Assembly (NCBI GenBank): GCA_030731175.1
Contig: JANQUM010000037.1
Location: 1-11,575 of the forward strand
DNA: 11,575 nucleotides
Direction of reading: 5' to 3'
From: Spirosomataceae bacterium
GTDB lineage: Bacteria > Bacteroidota > Bacteroidia > Cytophagales > Spirosomataceae
Positions 1-7,060 of the stretch are shown piece after piece. Both the position numbers and the translations under genes were made by a program. Each line of letters starts with the position of its first letter. The first letter of the stretch is position 1. Below the pieces are notes generated by a model. The model made no database searches and was not told where the DNA came from. It saw nothing but the letters and a program-made list of their open reading frames with translations.

Positions 1-2
1 CA

Positions 3-44
3 AAAGAAGAAAAGCCAACCGATTTGTGGTGGAGGGAACTTTGA
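3..44 (+). CDS. possible C-terminal tail of an upstream gene (partial)
   Basis: Reading from base 3, an open frame with no stop gives a short charged tail ending in DLWWREL before a TGA at 42-44. The two other plus frames also run open for a while, so the choice of frame is weak. In favour: a GC-rich hairpin element follows shortly afterwards, a usual position just behind a gene. No family can be assigned from 13 residues. Confidence 0.3.
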   Translation, partial: KEEKPTDLWWREL

Positions 45-78
45 GCAGTTAGCAAAAAAAATCGTGAAACAAGCAAAT

Positions 79-130
79 CCCCTCTCCTCAGAGGGGTGGC
101 AATCTGACGCAGTCGATTGACGGGGTGGGT
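79..130. repeat. REP-like GC-rich hairpin element
   Basis: A perfect 7-bp stem (CCCCTCT at 79-85, AGAGGGG at 90-96) with a 4-base loop is followed by the heptamer GGGGTGG at 93-99 and again at 122-128. GTC/GAC pairs lie between them (113-122 region). The block is strikingly GC-rich against its AT-rich surroundings and lies outside any confident gene. Elements of this shape, with one hairpin and repeated GGGGTGG arms, are scattered between genes in many Bacteroidota genomes and resemble REP/BIME-type repeats. Only one copy is visible here, so repetitiveness is inferred. Confidence 0.5.
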
Positions 131-165
131 AAAACATAGAATCAAGAAATCGTCAATTTTCAACC

Positions 166-1101
166 TCAATTCTTCGCTTCGCCTTCAATCAAAATTTTCT
201 TAGAAACCACTTCCATTGAATCAGATTCTATCGTTCCGCCGTTGAAGATATAAATCATATCTTTTATGAATTTTTCGCCTTCGCTTTCTGATTTAAAATT
301 GCTGACAAACATCGAAATGTAGTAGTTTCCTTGGTCACCATTTTCCACCATGGCAATAAAACCTTTGGATAGTTTTGTGTTTTCATAAATTCCTGCAACA
401 TCACCGCCCTTAATTCCGAAAGCCCCATTTTTTTGAGCGTTTAATTTCAATTGATCTATTAGCCAATCTTTACTTTTCAAACGCCTTTCAGAGTTTATCC
501 GCTTCATGAGGTGCATCATATCACCTGCGGTAACAAAATTTGTAGTCCCGGCACGTTCGTTTTTTAGCGAATCTACCAATGGATGCTTGATATACGTATT
601 TGACAAATCTTTATCACGCAGCCTATCCACAATTCGCTGATAACCAACGGTTTCTAATAGGATATTTGCCGCAGCGTTATCATTAAACGCCATTGCCGCT
701 TCTACTACTTGCTCCAAAGAAAAAGTTTTACCAACGTCTTCGGGTCCGAAAAAACCGTCTTTGTTTTGCCTGATGCGGTCTTCGGTAATTTCGGCGGTTT
801 GAGTTAGTTTCAAATCTTTATTTTTGACTTGCCAAAGCACTTCGTAAACAACGGGTAATTTTACTACATCAATCGATGAAATGGGTAAATTTGCGTTGCG
901 ATAATACTGCTTGAACGAATTGTCCATCGACTGAAAACAAACGTGGAACATGCCATTTTCCAAATTCTTTTTGATGTACCGATCCATCCGATTTGGCCAG
1001 AAAGGATCATCTTCAACCTTAGAATTTGCGGCAATTAACCCAACAAAAAGCATTGTAAACAGCAGTTGTCTGCCAATTTTTCTAAAACGGTCGCCCGGCA
1101 T
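166..1101 (-). CDS. secreted class A beta-lactamase-fold protein, predicted catalytically inactive
   Basis: The 311-residue product begins with a signal peptide (basic residues to about 11, hydrophobic core about 12-25). The rest follows the class A beta-lactamase / serine hydrolase pattern (Beta-lactamase2 type): a helix-start motif at 74-84, an N-D-N helix motif at 140-142, a TTNFVTAGDM segment around 186-195 matching the conserved TT-x-x-DM region, and a K-G-G strand motif at 231-233. Each catalytic motif has lost its hydroxyl residue. The SxxK Ser is Asp78 (Asp-Val-Val-Lys81), the SDN Ser is Asn140, and KTG/KSG has become KGG. The structural Lys81, Asn142, Lys231 and Gly233 remain, and the omega-loop ExxLN motif is not recognisable. 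The frame is intact, so this looks like a maintained periplasmic pseudoenzyme rather than a decayed gene. A peptidoglycan- or peptide-binding role is possible but unsupported. ATG 1099-1101 is chosen because it sits directly before the signal peptide. Confidence 0.85.
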   Translation of the reverse strand: MPGDRFRKIGRQLLFTMLFVGLIAANSKVEDDPFWPNRMDRYIKKNLENGMFHVCFQSMDNSFKQYYRNANLPISSIDVVKLPVVYEVLWQVKNKDLKLTQTAEITEDRIRQNKDGFFGPEDVGKTFSLEQVVEAAMAFNDNAAANILLETVGYQRIVDRLRDKDLSNTYIKHPLVDSLKNERAGTTNFVTAGDMMHLMKRINSERRLKSKDWLIDQLKLNAQKNGAFGIKGGDVAGIYENTKLSKGFIAMVENGDQGNYYISMFVSNFKSESEGEKFIKDMIYIFNGGTIESDSMEVVSKKILIEGEAKN

Positions 1102-1222
1102 AATTTATCGGTTCAAAAAGTCCAATGGTAGTCTCTAATGAAGAATTACTTCAATAATTATACCATTAAGTCAACATTTAGCGGTTTGCTTCGGTTGACT
1201 ATTATATTCTAAAAGGTTCAAA

Positions 1223-1230
1223 CAAATCTA
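1223..1230 (-). promoter_or_regulatory. candidate -7 box for the minus-strand beta-lactamase-like gene
   Basis: Read on the minus strand this is TAGATTTG, a match to the Bacteroidota TAnnTTTG -7 consensus. Transcription would start near 1216, leaving a leader of about 115 bases before the gene at 1101. I see no clear TTG/TTTG -33 element at the usual spacing, so this rests on one box only. Confidence 0.25.
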
Positions 1231-1234
1231 CTCA

Positions 1235-1242
1235 TATTTTTG
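1235..1242 (+). promoter_or_regulatory. candidate -7 box for the HDAC-family gene
   Basis: TATTTTTG matches the Bacteroidota TAnnTTTG -7 consensus and ends 3 bases before the ATG at 1246. The start site would fall at or close to the ATG, implying a leaderless or nearly leaderless transcript. No convincing -33 TTG lies at the usual spacing. It abuts a similar box on the other strand at 1223-1230. Confidence 0.25.
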
Positions 1243-1245
1243 TAA

Positions 1246-2178
1246 ATGTTATTCATCGCCCACGATTCCATTTATTGTCATCCGTTACCGGAAGGGCATC
1301 GCTTTCCGATGTTAAAGTACGAATTGATTCCCGAACAACTTATTTACGAAGGAACTTGCACCACCGAAAATTTCTTTTCGCCGCATAATACAATGTTGGA
1401 CGAAACGCTGAAAAAATACGTTTTACTCGCACACTCGCAGGACTATTTACATGATTTGCTAAACCTTCAAATCTCGCCTAAAATGGAACGGAGAATTGGC
1501 TTTCCGGTCACAAAAAAGCTGGTGGAGCGGGAGCTAACGATAACCAAAGGTACCATTCAGTGCTGCCATTACGCATTTGAAAACGGCGTTTCGATGAATA
1601 TTGCAGGAGGAACGCACCACGCTTATCCCGACAAAGGTGAAGGTTTTTGCTTGTTAAATGACGTGGGTGTTGCGAGCCATTATTTATTGGAGAATAACCT
1701 AGCGAAGAAAATTTTGGTGATTGACCTGGACGTTCACCAAGGAAACGGAACGGCGGTGATGTTTCAGAATGACCCGCGGGTATTTACGTTTTCGATGCAT
1801 GGGGCGGAGAATTATCCATTAAAAAAAGAAATTTCGGATTTGGATATTCCTGTACCAACTTACACCTCAGACGAAGCGTATTTGGCGGCACTTTACGAAA
1901 CGCTACCTGAGCTCTTAGAAAGTGTAAAACCTGATTTCCTATTTTTTGTGTCGGGCGTTGATATTTTAGCATCTGACAAACTTGGAAAACTAAGCGTAAG
2001 CATTCAAGGCTGTAAAACCCGCGACGAGTTCGTTTTTACAACCGCCGAAAAGGCAAGGCTGCCAATTGTGGTAACAATGGGAGGCGGATATTCACCCCGA
2101 ATCTCGGATATTGTGGAAGCCCACAGCAACACTTTCCGGCTTGCAGAATCAATTTATCGTGACTTCACGACTCAGTGA
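1246..2178 (+). CDS. histone deacetylase family protein (zinc amidohydrolase)
   Basis: This 310-residue protein covers a whole arginase/deacetylase-fold domain of the AcuC/HDAC superfamily. The N-terminus has the family motif PLPEGHRFPM (13-22). The tandem catalytic histidines are in GGTHHA (His124, His125). The zinc ligands are Asp162 and His164 in DLDVHQGNGT, and Asp239 in GVDILASDKLG. The transition-state tyrosine is Tyr282 in GGGY. All catalytic residues are present, so it should be active and cytoplasmic (no signal peptide). Bacterial members deacetylate proteins, acetyl-CoA synthetase or acetylpolyamines; the sequence does not say which substrate applies here, and no acetyltransferase or acs gene lies nearby. 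The ATG at 1246 is supported because the family motif begins within 15 residues. The gene is divergent from the beta-lactamase-like gene, and its 3' end overlaps the small convergent frame by 14 bases. Confidence 0.93.
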   Translation: MLFIAHDSIYCHPLPEGHRFPMLKYELIPEQLIYEGTCTTENFFSPHNTMLDETLKKYVLLAHSQDYLHDLLNLQISPKMERRIGFPVTKKLVERELTITKGTIQCCHYAFENGVSMNIAGGTHHAYPDKGEGFCLLNDVGVASHYLLENNLAKKILVIDLDVHQGNGTAVMFQNDPRVFTFSMHGAENYPLKKEISDLDIPVPTYTSDEAYLAALYETLPELLESVKPDFLFFVSGVDILASDKLGKLSVSIQGCKTRDEFVFTTAEKARLPIVVTMGGGYSPRISDIVEAHSNTFRLAESIYRDFTTQ

Positions 2179-2359
2179 GGTAATCAACCATTGCCATATT
2201 TATAGCGTGATCAGACCCAATTCCTTCTTTTAAATAAAAAAGGCATGACTTGATAAAATGGAGTTCTTGTTCTTTCTGAAAAGAAATCCCATTGCTGACC
2301 GTAATCAGCTCGTCAATATACCGAGCGGGTATAGTGACTTCGTTTTGTAGTTGATTCAA
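2165..2359 (-). CDS. small hypothetical protein, 64 residues, TTG start
   Basis: An open frame of 64 codons with ordinary-looking codon use fills most of the space after the deacetylase gene. The product is mildly acidic with no signal peptide or membrane segment. It resembles a short mostly helical cytoplasmic protein (motifs IPARYIDELITVSNG at 10-24 and FIKSCLFYLKEGI at 35-47). I do not recognise a family; a helical regulator or antitoxin-like protein is possible, but there is no partner gene. The only reachable start is TTG at 2357-2359: an in-frame stop lies five codons upstream and the only internal ATGs are near the C-terminus. It converges on and overlaps the deacetylase gene by 14 bases. 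It could also be a non-coding frame or a fragment whose true start has been lost. Confidence 0.45.
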   Translation of the reverse strand: MNQLQNEVTIPARYIDELITVSNGISFQKEQELHFIKSCLFYLKEGIGSDHAINMAMVDYLTES

Positions 2360-2577
2360 TGTATGTAAAGGTTAAGTTTTGTACTTTAGTATTATCAAAT
2401 AAAGTGCCTTTCTTTACTTATGGAAATAAAAAATCCTAAGTAGTTAATTATCAGTAAGTTATTTACTTATTGTATTCGTAATTAAATGACTTGGCATGGT
2501 TTTTAGCGAAGCGATTTTCGCAAAAAGATACTTGTTTTTAGCTGAAGAAAACTCAACTTAATATGCTATAATATATC
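2360..2577. other. AT-rich intergenic region with inverted repeats
   Basis: This 218-base gap lies between divergently oriented frames and should hold the promoter of the plus-strand genes. I found no exact TAnnTTTG box on either strand. It contains four TAAGT/ACTTA pentamers at 2416-2420, 2437-2441, 2455-2459 and 2465-2469. The last two form an inverted repeat with a 5-base spacer. It also holds a separate hairpin at 2500-2526. No gene is visible. Confidence 0.6.
2500..2526. other. hairpin with T and A flanks
   Basis: GCGAA (2506-2510) and TTCGC (2517-2521) form a stem around a 6-base loop. The flanking TTTTT (2500-2504) and AAAAA (2522-2526) can extend it, with A2505 bulged. It lies about 50 bases upstream of the ATG at 2578, so an operator or leader structure is more likely than a terminator. 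The stem is short and may be chance. Confidence 0.3.
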
Positions 2578-3021
2578 ATGAAAAAATTTCTTTTAATATT
2601 CGGAATCGTTTTACTTTCGAGAGTTATCTCGTTTGGTCAGCTGTCCGGCGAAACTGAAATAAAATCGACTATTGACCAATTATTTGACGGCATCCGTGCG
2701 AATGATTCGTTGCTTATTCAGCCAATTGTGCATCAAACCTGCACGCTTCAAACCATCCAAAATAATAAGGATGGGAACGTCATAATCAGCAAAACGGAAA
2801 TGGCGGCGTTTATAAAAAGCGTTGGGACAAAGCGGGCAGGCGTGCAACTTGACGAACGCTTGAGCGGTTACGATATAAAAATTGACGGCGATATGGCAAC
2901 GGTGTGGACGCCTTATTCATTTTTTGTGAACAACAATTTCAGTCATTGCGGCGTGAATGCATTCACGCTCATTCGACAAAACGATTCGTGGAAAATACTA
3001 AGCATAGATACCCAAATTTAA
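2578..3021 (+). CDS. secreted NTF2-like (SnoaL/DUF4440-type) protein
   Basis: The 147-residue product has a clear signal peptide (MKK, hydrophobic core about 4-17, likely cleavage near the FGQ at 19-21). The mature part has the length and pattern of a single NTF2-like cone domain: an N-terminal helix pair (25-52), a central segment with SKTEMAAFIK (71-80), then strands around 95-145. The closing motif (HCGVNAFTLI at 123-132, then WKILSIDTQ at 138-146) is typical of Bacteroidota nuclear-transport-factor-2-like proteins. This fold can be enzymatic or merely bind ligands; no catalytic residues can be assigned. The gene ends 9 bases before the DUF885 lipoprotein gene, so the two are probably co-transcribed and act in the same envelope compartment. 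Confidence 0.8.
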   Translation: MKKFLLIFGIVLLSRVISFGQLSGETEIKSTIDQLFDGIRANDSLLIQPIVHQTCTLQTIQNNKDGNVIISKTEMAAFIKSVGTKRAGVQLDERLSGYDIKIDGDMATVWTPYSFFVNNNFSHCGVNAFTLIRQNDSWKILSIDTQI

Positions 3022-3030
3022 CTTAGATAC

Positions 3031-4809
3031 ATGACCAAATTATTTGCCGCCGCCTTTGCTGTACTTTTACTGTCAGGCTGTTTAAAAGACAAAGACAATT
3101 TCAGAAATCAGGAAGATAACGAAGCACTTGCCACAATTTACGAAAGCTACTACGAAGCATACCTCAAATTGCACCCGCTTGAAGCAACAGGGCAAGGGGA
3201 TAACCGCTACAACGACCAACTGCCAATCGATATTTCGACGGAATACCGAGCAAAAAAGCTCGAATTTTACCAAAAGTACCTTAATGACCTCCTCGAAATA
3301 AACCGTGAGGAACTAAATAGTGGAGATAAAATCACGTATGACACGTTTTTATATACCCTCAAAAATAGCATTGGCGAATTGGGCTTCAATACGCACTTTA
3401 TCCCGTTTGACCAGTTTTGGGGTTTGCCTCTCACGCTGGGCCAGTTAGGCAGTGGCGATGGCTCGCAGCCTTTTGAAACAGTGAAAGACTACGAAAATTG
3501 GCTCAAAAGATTGGACAAATTTTCGGTTTGGGCTGATACTGCAATCGTGAATTTCAAGCAAGGAATGGCCAATGAATACGTTCTGCCGAAAGCGTTGGTT
3601 ACGAAAATGATTCCGCAAATGAACGGTTTTGTGGTCGAAGATCCAACCGAAAGTCTGTTTTACGGCCCGATAAATAAATTCCCCGAAAATTTCACAGAAT
3701 CAGAGCGTATTAAACTTACGGGAATGTACAAAAAGATGATTCGGGAGAAAGTTGTGCCGTCGTATAAAAAGTTGCACGATTTTCTTAAAAACGAGTATAT
3801 CTTTCGTGCGAGGTCATCTTCTGGTATTGCAAACGTACCGAACGGCGACGAATACTACAAGCATCTCATAAAGCAATGGACAACTACGCAACTCACACCA
3901 GAAGAAATTTATGAAATCGGAACGAGCGAAGTAGCCCGCATAAAAGCGGAAATGGAAAAAGTTAAGAAAGAGGTTGGTTTCACGGGCGATTTGAATTCGT
4001 TTTTTGCGTATTTAAAAGCCGATAAGCAATTTTATCCATATCAAACGCCCGACGAAGTACTCGCAGCTTTTGAGGAAATTCACCAAAAAGTGCTACCGAA
4101 CGTAGCGAAAATTTTCACAACAAATCCAAAAACTGCGTTTGAGATTCGTAGAACAGAAGCGTTTCGTGAAGCAACTGCAAGTGCCGAATATAATCAAGGA
4201 ACGCCCGATGGCTCACGTCCGGGTATTTTCTACGTGCCAATTCCCGACGCTAAAACGTTTAATTTTACTTCGGGAATGGAATCGCTGTTTTTACACGAGG
4301 CAATTCCGGGGCATCACTATCAGGTTTCGTTGCAACAAGAAAACCTGAAATTACCTAAATTTATGCGTTTTGGCTGGTATGGAGCTTATGGTGAAGGTTG
4401 GGCGTTATACTGCGAATCTCTCGGTAAAGAACTCGGACTTTACACCAATCCGTATCAATATATGGGTGCTTTGGGTGACGAAATGCACCGGGCAATCCGG
4501 TTAGTGGTTGACGTTGGGTTACACAACAAAAACTGGACTCGCGAAGAAGCAATTGCGTATATGCTCAAAAACGAACCTGCTGCTCCCGAATACGCTACGA
4601 TGGAAATTGAACGCTATATGGCAATTCCGGGGCAGGCGTTATCCTACAAAATTGGTCAGTTGAAAATAATCGAACTCAGAAAAAAATACCAAAAGCAATT
4701 AGGTGAAAAATTCAACCTCGCCGCTTTTCACGATGAACTTCTGAACAGTGGCTGTTTGCCGCTGGAAGTTTTGGAACGGAAAATGGATGCTTGGGCTGAG
4801 AAACAGTAA
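3031..4809 (+). CDS. DUF885 family lipoprotein, putative metallopeptidase
   Basis: This 592-residue protein starts with a lipoprotein signal peptide (hydrophobic 4-14, lipobox LSGC with Cys17), so it should be anchored in the envelope. The remainder is one full-length DUF885 domain. The diagnostic motif HEAIPGHH is at 422-429, with His422, Glu423 and His428 fitting a zinc-peptidase-like HExxxGH arrangement. EGWALY (455-460) can supply a further metal ligand at Glu455, and PGQALSYKIG at 533-542 is another family hallmark. DUF885 proteins are widespread and mostly uncharacterised; relatedness to gluzincin-like peptidases is the usual inference from the motif, so peptide hydrolysis is likely but unproven. 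The ATG at 3031 is directly before the signal peptide and 9 bases after the previous stop, suggesting an operon with the NTF2-like gene. Confidence 0.9.
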   Translation: MTKLFAAAFAVLLLSGCLKDKDNFRNQEDNEALATIYESYYEAYLKLHPLEATGQGDNRYNDQLPIDISTEYRAKKLEFYQKYLNDLLEINREELNSGDKITYDTFLYTLKNSIGELGFNTHFIPFDQFWGLPLTLGQLGSGDGSQPFETVKDYENWLKRLDKFSVWADTAIVNFKQGMANEYVLPKALVTKMIPQMNGFVVEDPTESLFYGPINKFPENFTESERIKLTGMYKKMIREKVVPSYKKLHDFLKNEYIFRARSSSGIANVPNGDEYYKHLIKQWTTTQLTPEEIYEIGTSEVARIKAEMEKVKKEVGFTGDLNSFFAYLKADKQFYPYQTPDEVLAAFEEIHQKVLPNVAKIFTTNPKTAFEIRRTEAFREATASAEYNQGTPDGSRPGIFYVPIPDAKTFNFTSGMESLFLHEAIPGHHYQVSLQQENLKLPKFMRFGWYGAYGEGWALYCESLGKELGLYTNPYQYMGALGDEMHRAIRLVVDVGLHNKNWTREEAIAYMLKNEPAAPEYATMEIERYMAIPGQALSYKIGQLKIIELRKKYQKQLGEKFNLAAFHDELLNSGCLPLEVLERKMDAWAEKQ

Positions 4810-4923
4810 TTCCAACGTATTTTACGGTAGCGTTTTTGGTTTGTTGATTCTATTGTCTTTTTGCATAACTTAGCGTAACGGAAGAATCACTGATATATTC
4901 AGTTTATCTAACTATTAATAGCA

Positions 4924-5505
4924 ATGACTTTTCAAGAACTCGATCTTTCAAAAAAATATACGTACGCTGATTACTTAAAATGGACGTTTCAAGAACGTTT
5001 AGAGTTAATTAAGGGTAAAATTTACGCAATGTCTCCCGCTCCAAACCGGAAGCATCAGGAAACTTCACAAAATCTGTCAAGAATTCTTGGAAACTTTCTT
5101 TTGGAGAAAAAATGCAAAGTTTATGCAGCTCCTTTTGACGTGCGATTAACTCCACGAAAAAAAGATAAAAGCGGTAAAATCCATACCGTTGTGCAACCAG
5201 ATATTTGCGTAATTTGTGATTTAGAAAAATTGGACGATGCCGGATGTGTTGGTGCTCCTGATTTGATTATCGAGATCCTTTCTCCAGGAAATACCAAAAA
5301 GGAAATGAAAGAAAAGAAAGAGGTTTACGAAGAAAACGGCGTGAAAGAATATTGGATTGTTCACCCAACTGACGAATATATTTTGCAGTATAATCTTGAA
5401 AACGGCAAATTTGTGGGTGGCACGCATTATTTTGACGACGAAATAGTGATTTCTACCGCAGTTGAAGGTTTTAGCACGACTGTTTCAAAAGTTCTCGAAG
5501 AATAA
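4924..5505 (+). CDS. Uma2 family (DUF820) PD-(D/E)XK nuclease-fold protein
   Basis: The 193-residue, cytoplasmic-looking product has the full Uma2 layout. An N-terminal ELIKGKIYAMSPAP motif (27-40) is followed by a His-containing helix (HQETSQNLSRIL, 44-55). The nuclease core has Asp93 in QPDI, then PDLIIEILSP (112-121) with Glu117, and a helix with Lys residues (126-133) before GVKEYWIVHP (139-148). These are the acidic and basic positions expected in a PD-(D/E)XK fold. The usual YWIVDP ending reads YWIVHP here. Uma2 proteins are abundant in cyanobacteria and some Bacteroidota, often as solitary copies, and their cellular target is not established. No methylase, toxin or transposase lies alongside. 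A 114-base gap separates it from the DUF885 gene, so it may have its own promoter, although I found no exact -7 box. Confidence 0.88.
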   Translation: MTFQELDLSKKYTYADYLKWTFQERLELIKGKIYAMSPAPNRKHQETSQNLSRILGNFLLEKKCKVYAAPFDVRLTPRKKDKSGKIHTVVQPDICVICDLEKLDDAGCVGAPDLIIEILSPGNTKKEMKEKKEVYEENGVKEYWIVHPTDEYILQYNLENGKFVGGTHYFDDEIVISTAVEGFSTTVSKVLEE

Positions 5506-5537
5506 TATTTGAGCTTAATTTCAACCAAAAAATAACT

Positions 5538-6140
5538 ATGAAAAACCTATTATTTCTGGCTATTATACTTGTTTCGGCGTGCCAACTTCCTGCCCAAAAA
5601 GCAAAAACGCAGTCGTTGTTCAACGGTAAAAACCTTAACGGCTGGACAATCTTCGGCACAGAAAAGTGGTACGTAGAAGACGGACTTTTAGTTTGCGAAA
5701 GCGGTCCAGATAAAGGCTACGGCTATTTAGGAACAAATGAAACGTTCAAAGATTTTGAGTTGAATATTGATTTCAAACAAGAAGCTAACGGGAATAGCGG
5801 CATTTTTTTTCGTTCGAGTGTTGAGGGAACGAAAATTACGGGTTGGCAGTGCGAAGTAGCACCTCCGGGAAGCAATTCGGGTGGAATTTATGAATCTTAT
5901 GGACGTGGGTGGTTGATAAAGCCAGCACCCGAAAAAGATAAAGCTCTCAAAATGGGAGAGTGGAATACCATGAAAATAACCGCAATTGACGATAAAGTTA
6001 CCTCGTATCTTAACGGAATTGAAATGGTAACAATTACGGACGAAAAAATTGGTGATGCTACGGGTTCAATCGCTCTGCAAATTCACGACGGCGGCGGAAT
6101 AAAAGTGTATTGGAAGAACCTGATGATAAAAAAGTTGTAA
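5538..6140 (+). CDS. DUF1080 lipoprotein (3-keto-disaccharide hydrolase family)
   Basis: This 200-residue protein consists of an export signal and one DUF1080 domain, a concanavalin-like jelly roll. The signal (hydrophobic 4-12) ends in LVSAC with Cys15, consistent with lipid attachment; an alternative is type I cleavage after the PAQ at 18-20. Domain landmarks in order are LFNGKNLNGW (27-36), WYVEDGLLVC (44-53), NSGIFFRS (86-93), GWQCEV (102-107), GGIYE (115-119), EWNTMKI (141-147) and QIHDGGGIKVYWKNLMIK (181-198). Characterised relatives cleave glycosides whose sugar has been oxidised at C3, so a role in envelope sugar breakdown is reasonable. No glucoside 3-dehydrogenase partner is present in the window, so the substrate is open. 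It lies 32 bases after the Uma2 gene and 31 before the YitT gene, suggesting shared transcription. Confidence 0.9.
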   Translation: MKNLLFLAIILVSACQLPAQKAKTQSLFNGKNLNGWTIFGTEKWYVEDGLLVCESGPDKGYGYLGTNETFKDFELNIDFKQEANGNSGIFFRSSVEGTKITGWQCEVAPPGSNSGGIYESYGRGWLIKPAPEKDKALKMGEWNTMKITAIDDKVTSYLNGIEMVTITDEKIGDATGSIALQIHDGGGIKVYWKNLMIKKL

Positions 6141-6171
6141 TTTTGATTTTTACGAAACAAAAACGCAAATC

Positions 6172-7056
6172 GTGTCGGCAAAAGAATCTTTAGACTGGAA
6201 AGAGATATTTTCTTTCAAATCCATTTCATTTATCATCCTTGGTGCTGTGTGCGGCGTAATTGCCATCAAAGGTTTCATGATTCCGAATCATTTACTTGAT
6301 GGTGGAATTACCGGAATTTCCATTCTTTTGCACGAAATCTTTCATATTGAAGTGTATGTGCCTTTGGTTTTGTTTAACCTCCCGTTGATTTACATGGGGT
6401 ACCGCAAGATTGGCAAGGTTTTCGCCATTCACTCCTTGTTTGCGGTTTTACTATTAGCGGTATTGCTTAGTTTTTTAGAAATTCCGACAATTACTCACGA
6501 CCGTATTTTGATTGCCGTTTTTGGCGGCTTGTTCATTGGTTTGGGTATTGGTTTTGTTATTCGGGGAGGAGGAGTTATTGACGGTTTAGAAGTCTTGGCT
6601 GAATATTCAAACCAAAAATCGGCGATTTCTGCAGCGGAGGTTATCATGGCAATAAATACCATTATTTTCTTATTTGCGGCTTACAAACTCGGCATCGAAA
6701 CGGCGATGTACTCAATCCTTACTTATTTTACGGCATTGATGGTTTCGGGATATGTGGTTGATGGTTTTGAAGAATTTACATCGTTAAGTATTATTTCAAA
6801 AGACTACGATACGATTAAATCTGTAATTGTCAATGACTTCGACAAAGCAATTACTGTCTATAAAGGTGAACGCGGCTACCTTCCCGGAAGTTTTGAGATA
6901 AAAGCAGACACAGATATTATTGTAACAGTTGTAACCCGACTCGAAGTTTTCAAGCTAAAAAAAGCTATTTTCGCCGTTGACCCGCATGCATTTATTTACA
7001 TTCAAAGTACCAAAGAAGTGAGCGGAGGTATTGTGAAAAGAGTCCGTAAACACTAA
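6172..7056 (+). CDS. YitT family membrane protein with DUF2179 domain, GTG start
   Basis: The 294-residue product is an integral inner-membrane protein. Hydrophobic segments are near 17-34, 43-57, 62-77, 84-103, 111-130, 155-172 and 178-195, with the family signature GFMIPNHLLDGGITGIS at 34-50 and a glycine-rich GLGIGFVIRGGGVIDGLE at 123-140. A soluble C-terminal DUF2179 domain follows (about 225-285): GERGYLPGSFEI at 232-243, then VTRLEVFKLKKAIFAVDP at 254-271. The biochemical role of YitT proteins is not settled; transport or ligand sensing is generally assumed. The start is GTG at 6172. No ATG lies before the first membrane segment in this frame, and the next Met is inside the conserved signature (Met36), so GTG is the only reasonable choice. 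It ends 4 bases before the HD-domain gene. Confidence 0.88.
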   Translation: MSAKESLDWKEIFSFKSISFIILGAVCGVIAIKGFMIPNHLLDGGITGISILLHEIFHIEVYVPLVLFNLPLIYMGYRKIGKVFAIHSLFAVLLLAVLLSFLEIPTITHDRILIAVFGGLFIGLGIGFVIRGGGVIDGLEVLAEYSNQKSAISAAEVIMAINTIIFLFAAYKLGIETAMYSILTYFTALMVSGYVVDGFEEFTSLSIISKDYDTIKSVIVNDFDKAITVYKGERGYLPGSFEIKADTDIIVTVVTRLEVFKLKKAIFAVDPHAFIYIQSTKEVSGGIVKRVRKH

Positions 7057-7060
7057 AAAA

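Noticed and set aside
2567..2572. TATAAT hexamer just upstream of the NTF2-like gene, resembling an E. coli -10 box
   Set aside because: It is only 5 bases before the ATG in very AT-rich DNA, and Bacteroidota promoters use a different -7 consensus.
3082..4552. Open frames antisense to or out of frame with the DUF885 gene
   Set aside because: The DUF885 frame is continuous with all family motifs, and the alternatives show no recognisable domain.
2578..4809. Idea that the NTF2-like and DUF885 genes form a toxin-immunity pair
   Set aside because: DUF885 lipoproteins and NTF2-like secreted proteins are both common housekeeping-type accessory proteins; nothing else supports it.
4812..4836. Possible terminator after the DUF885 gene (AACG ... 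CGTT followed by T residues)
   Set aside because: The stem has only 4 pairs with a long loop and the T run is broken by GG, so it is too weak to call.
4924..5505. Uma2 protein as part of a restriction or anti-phage island
   Set aside because: No methylase, helicase, integrase or other defence gene is adjacent; solitary Uma2 genes are common.
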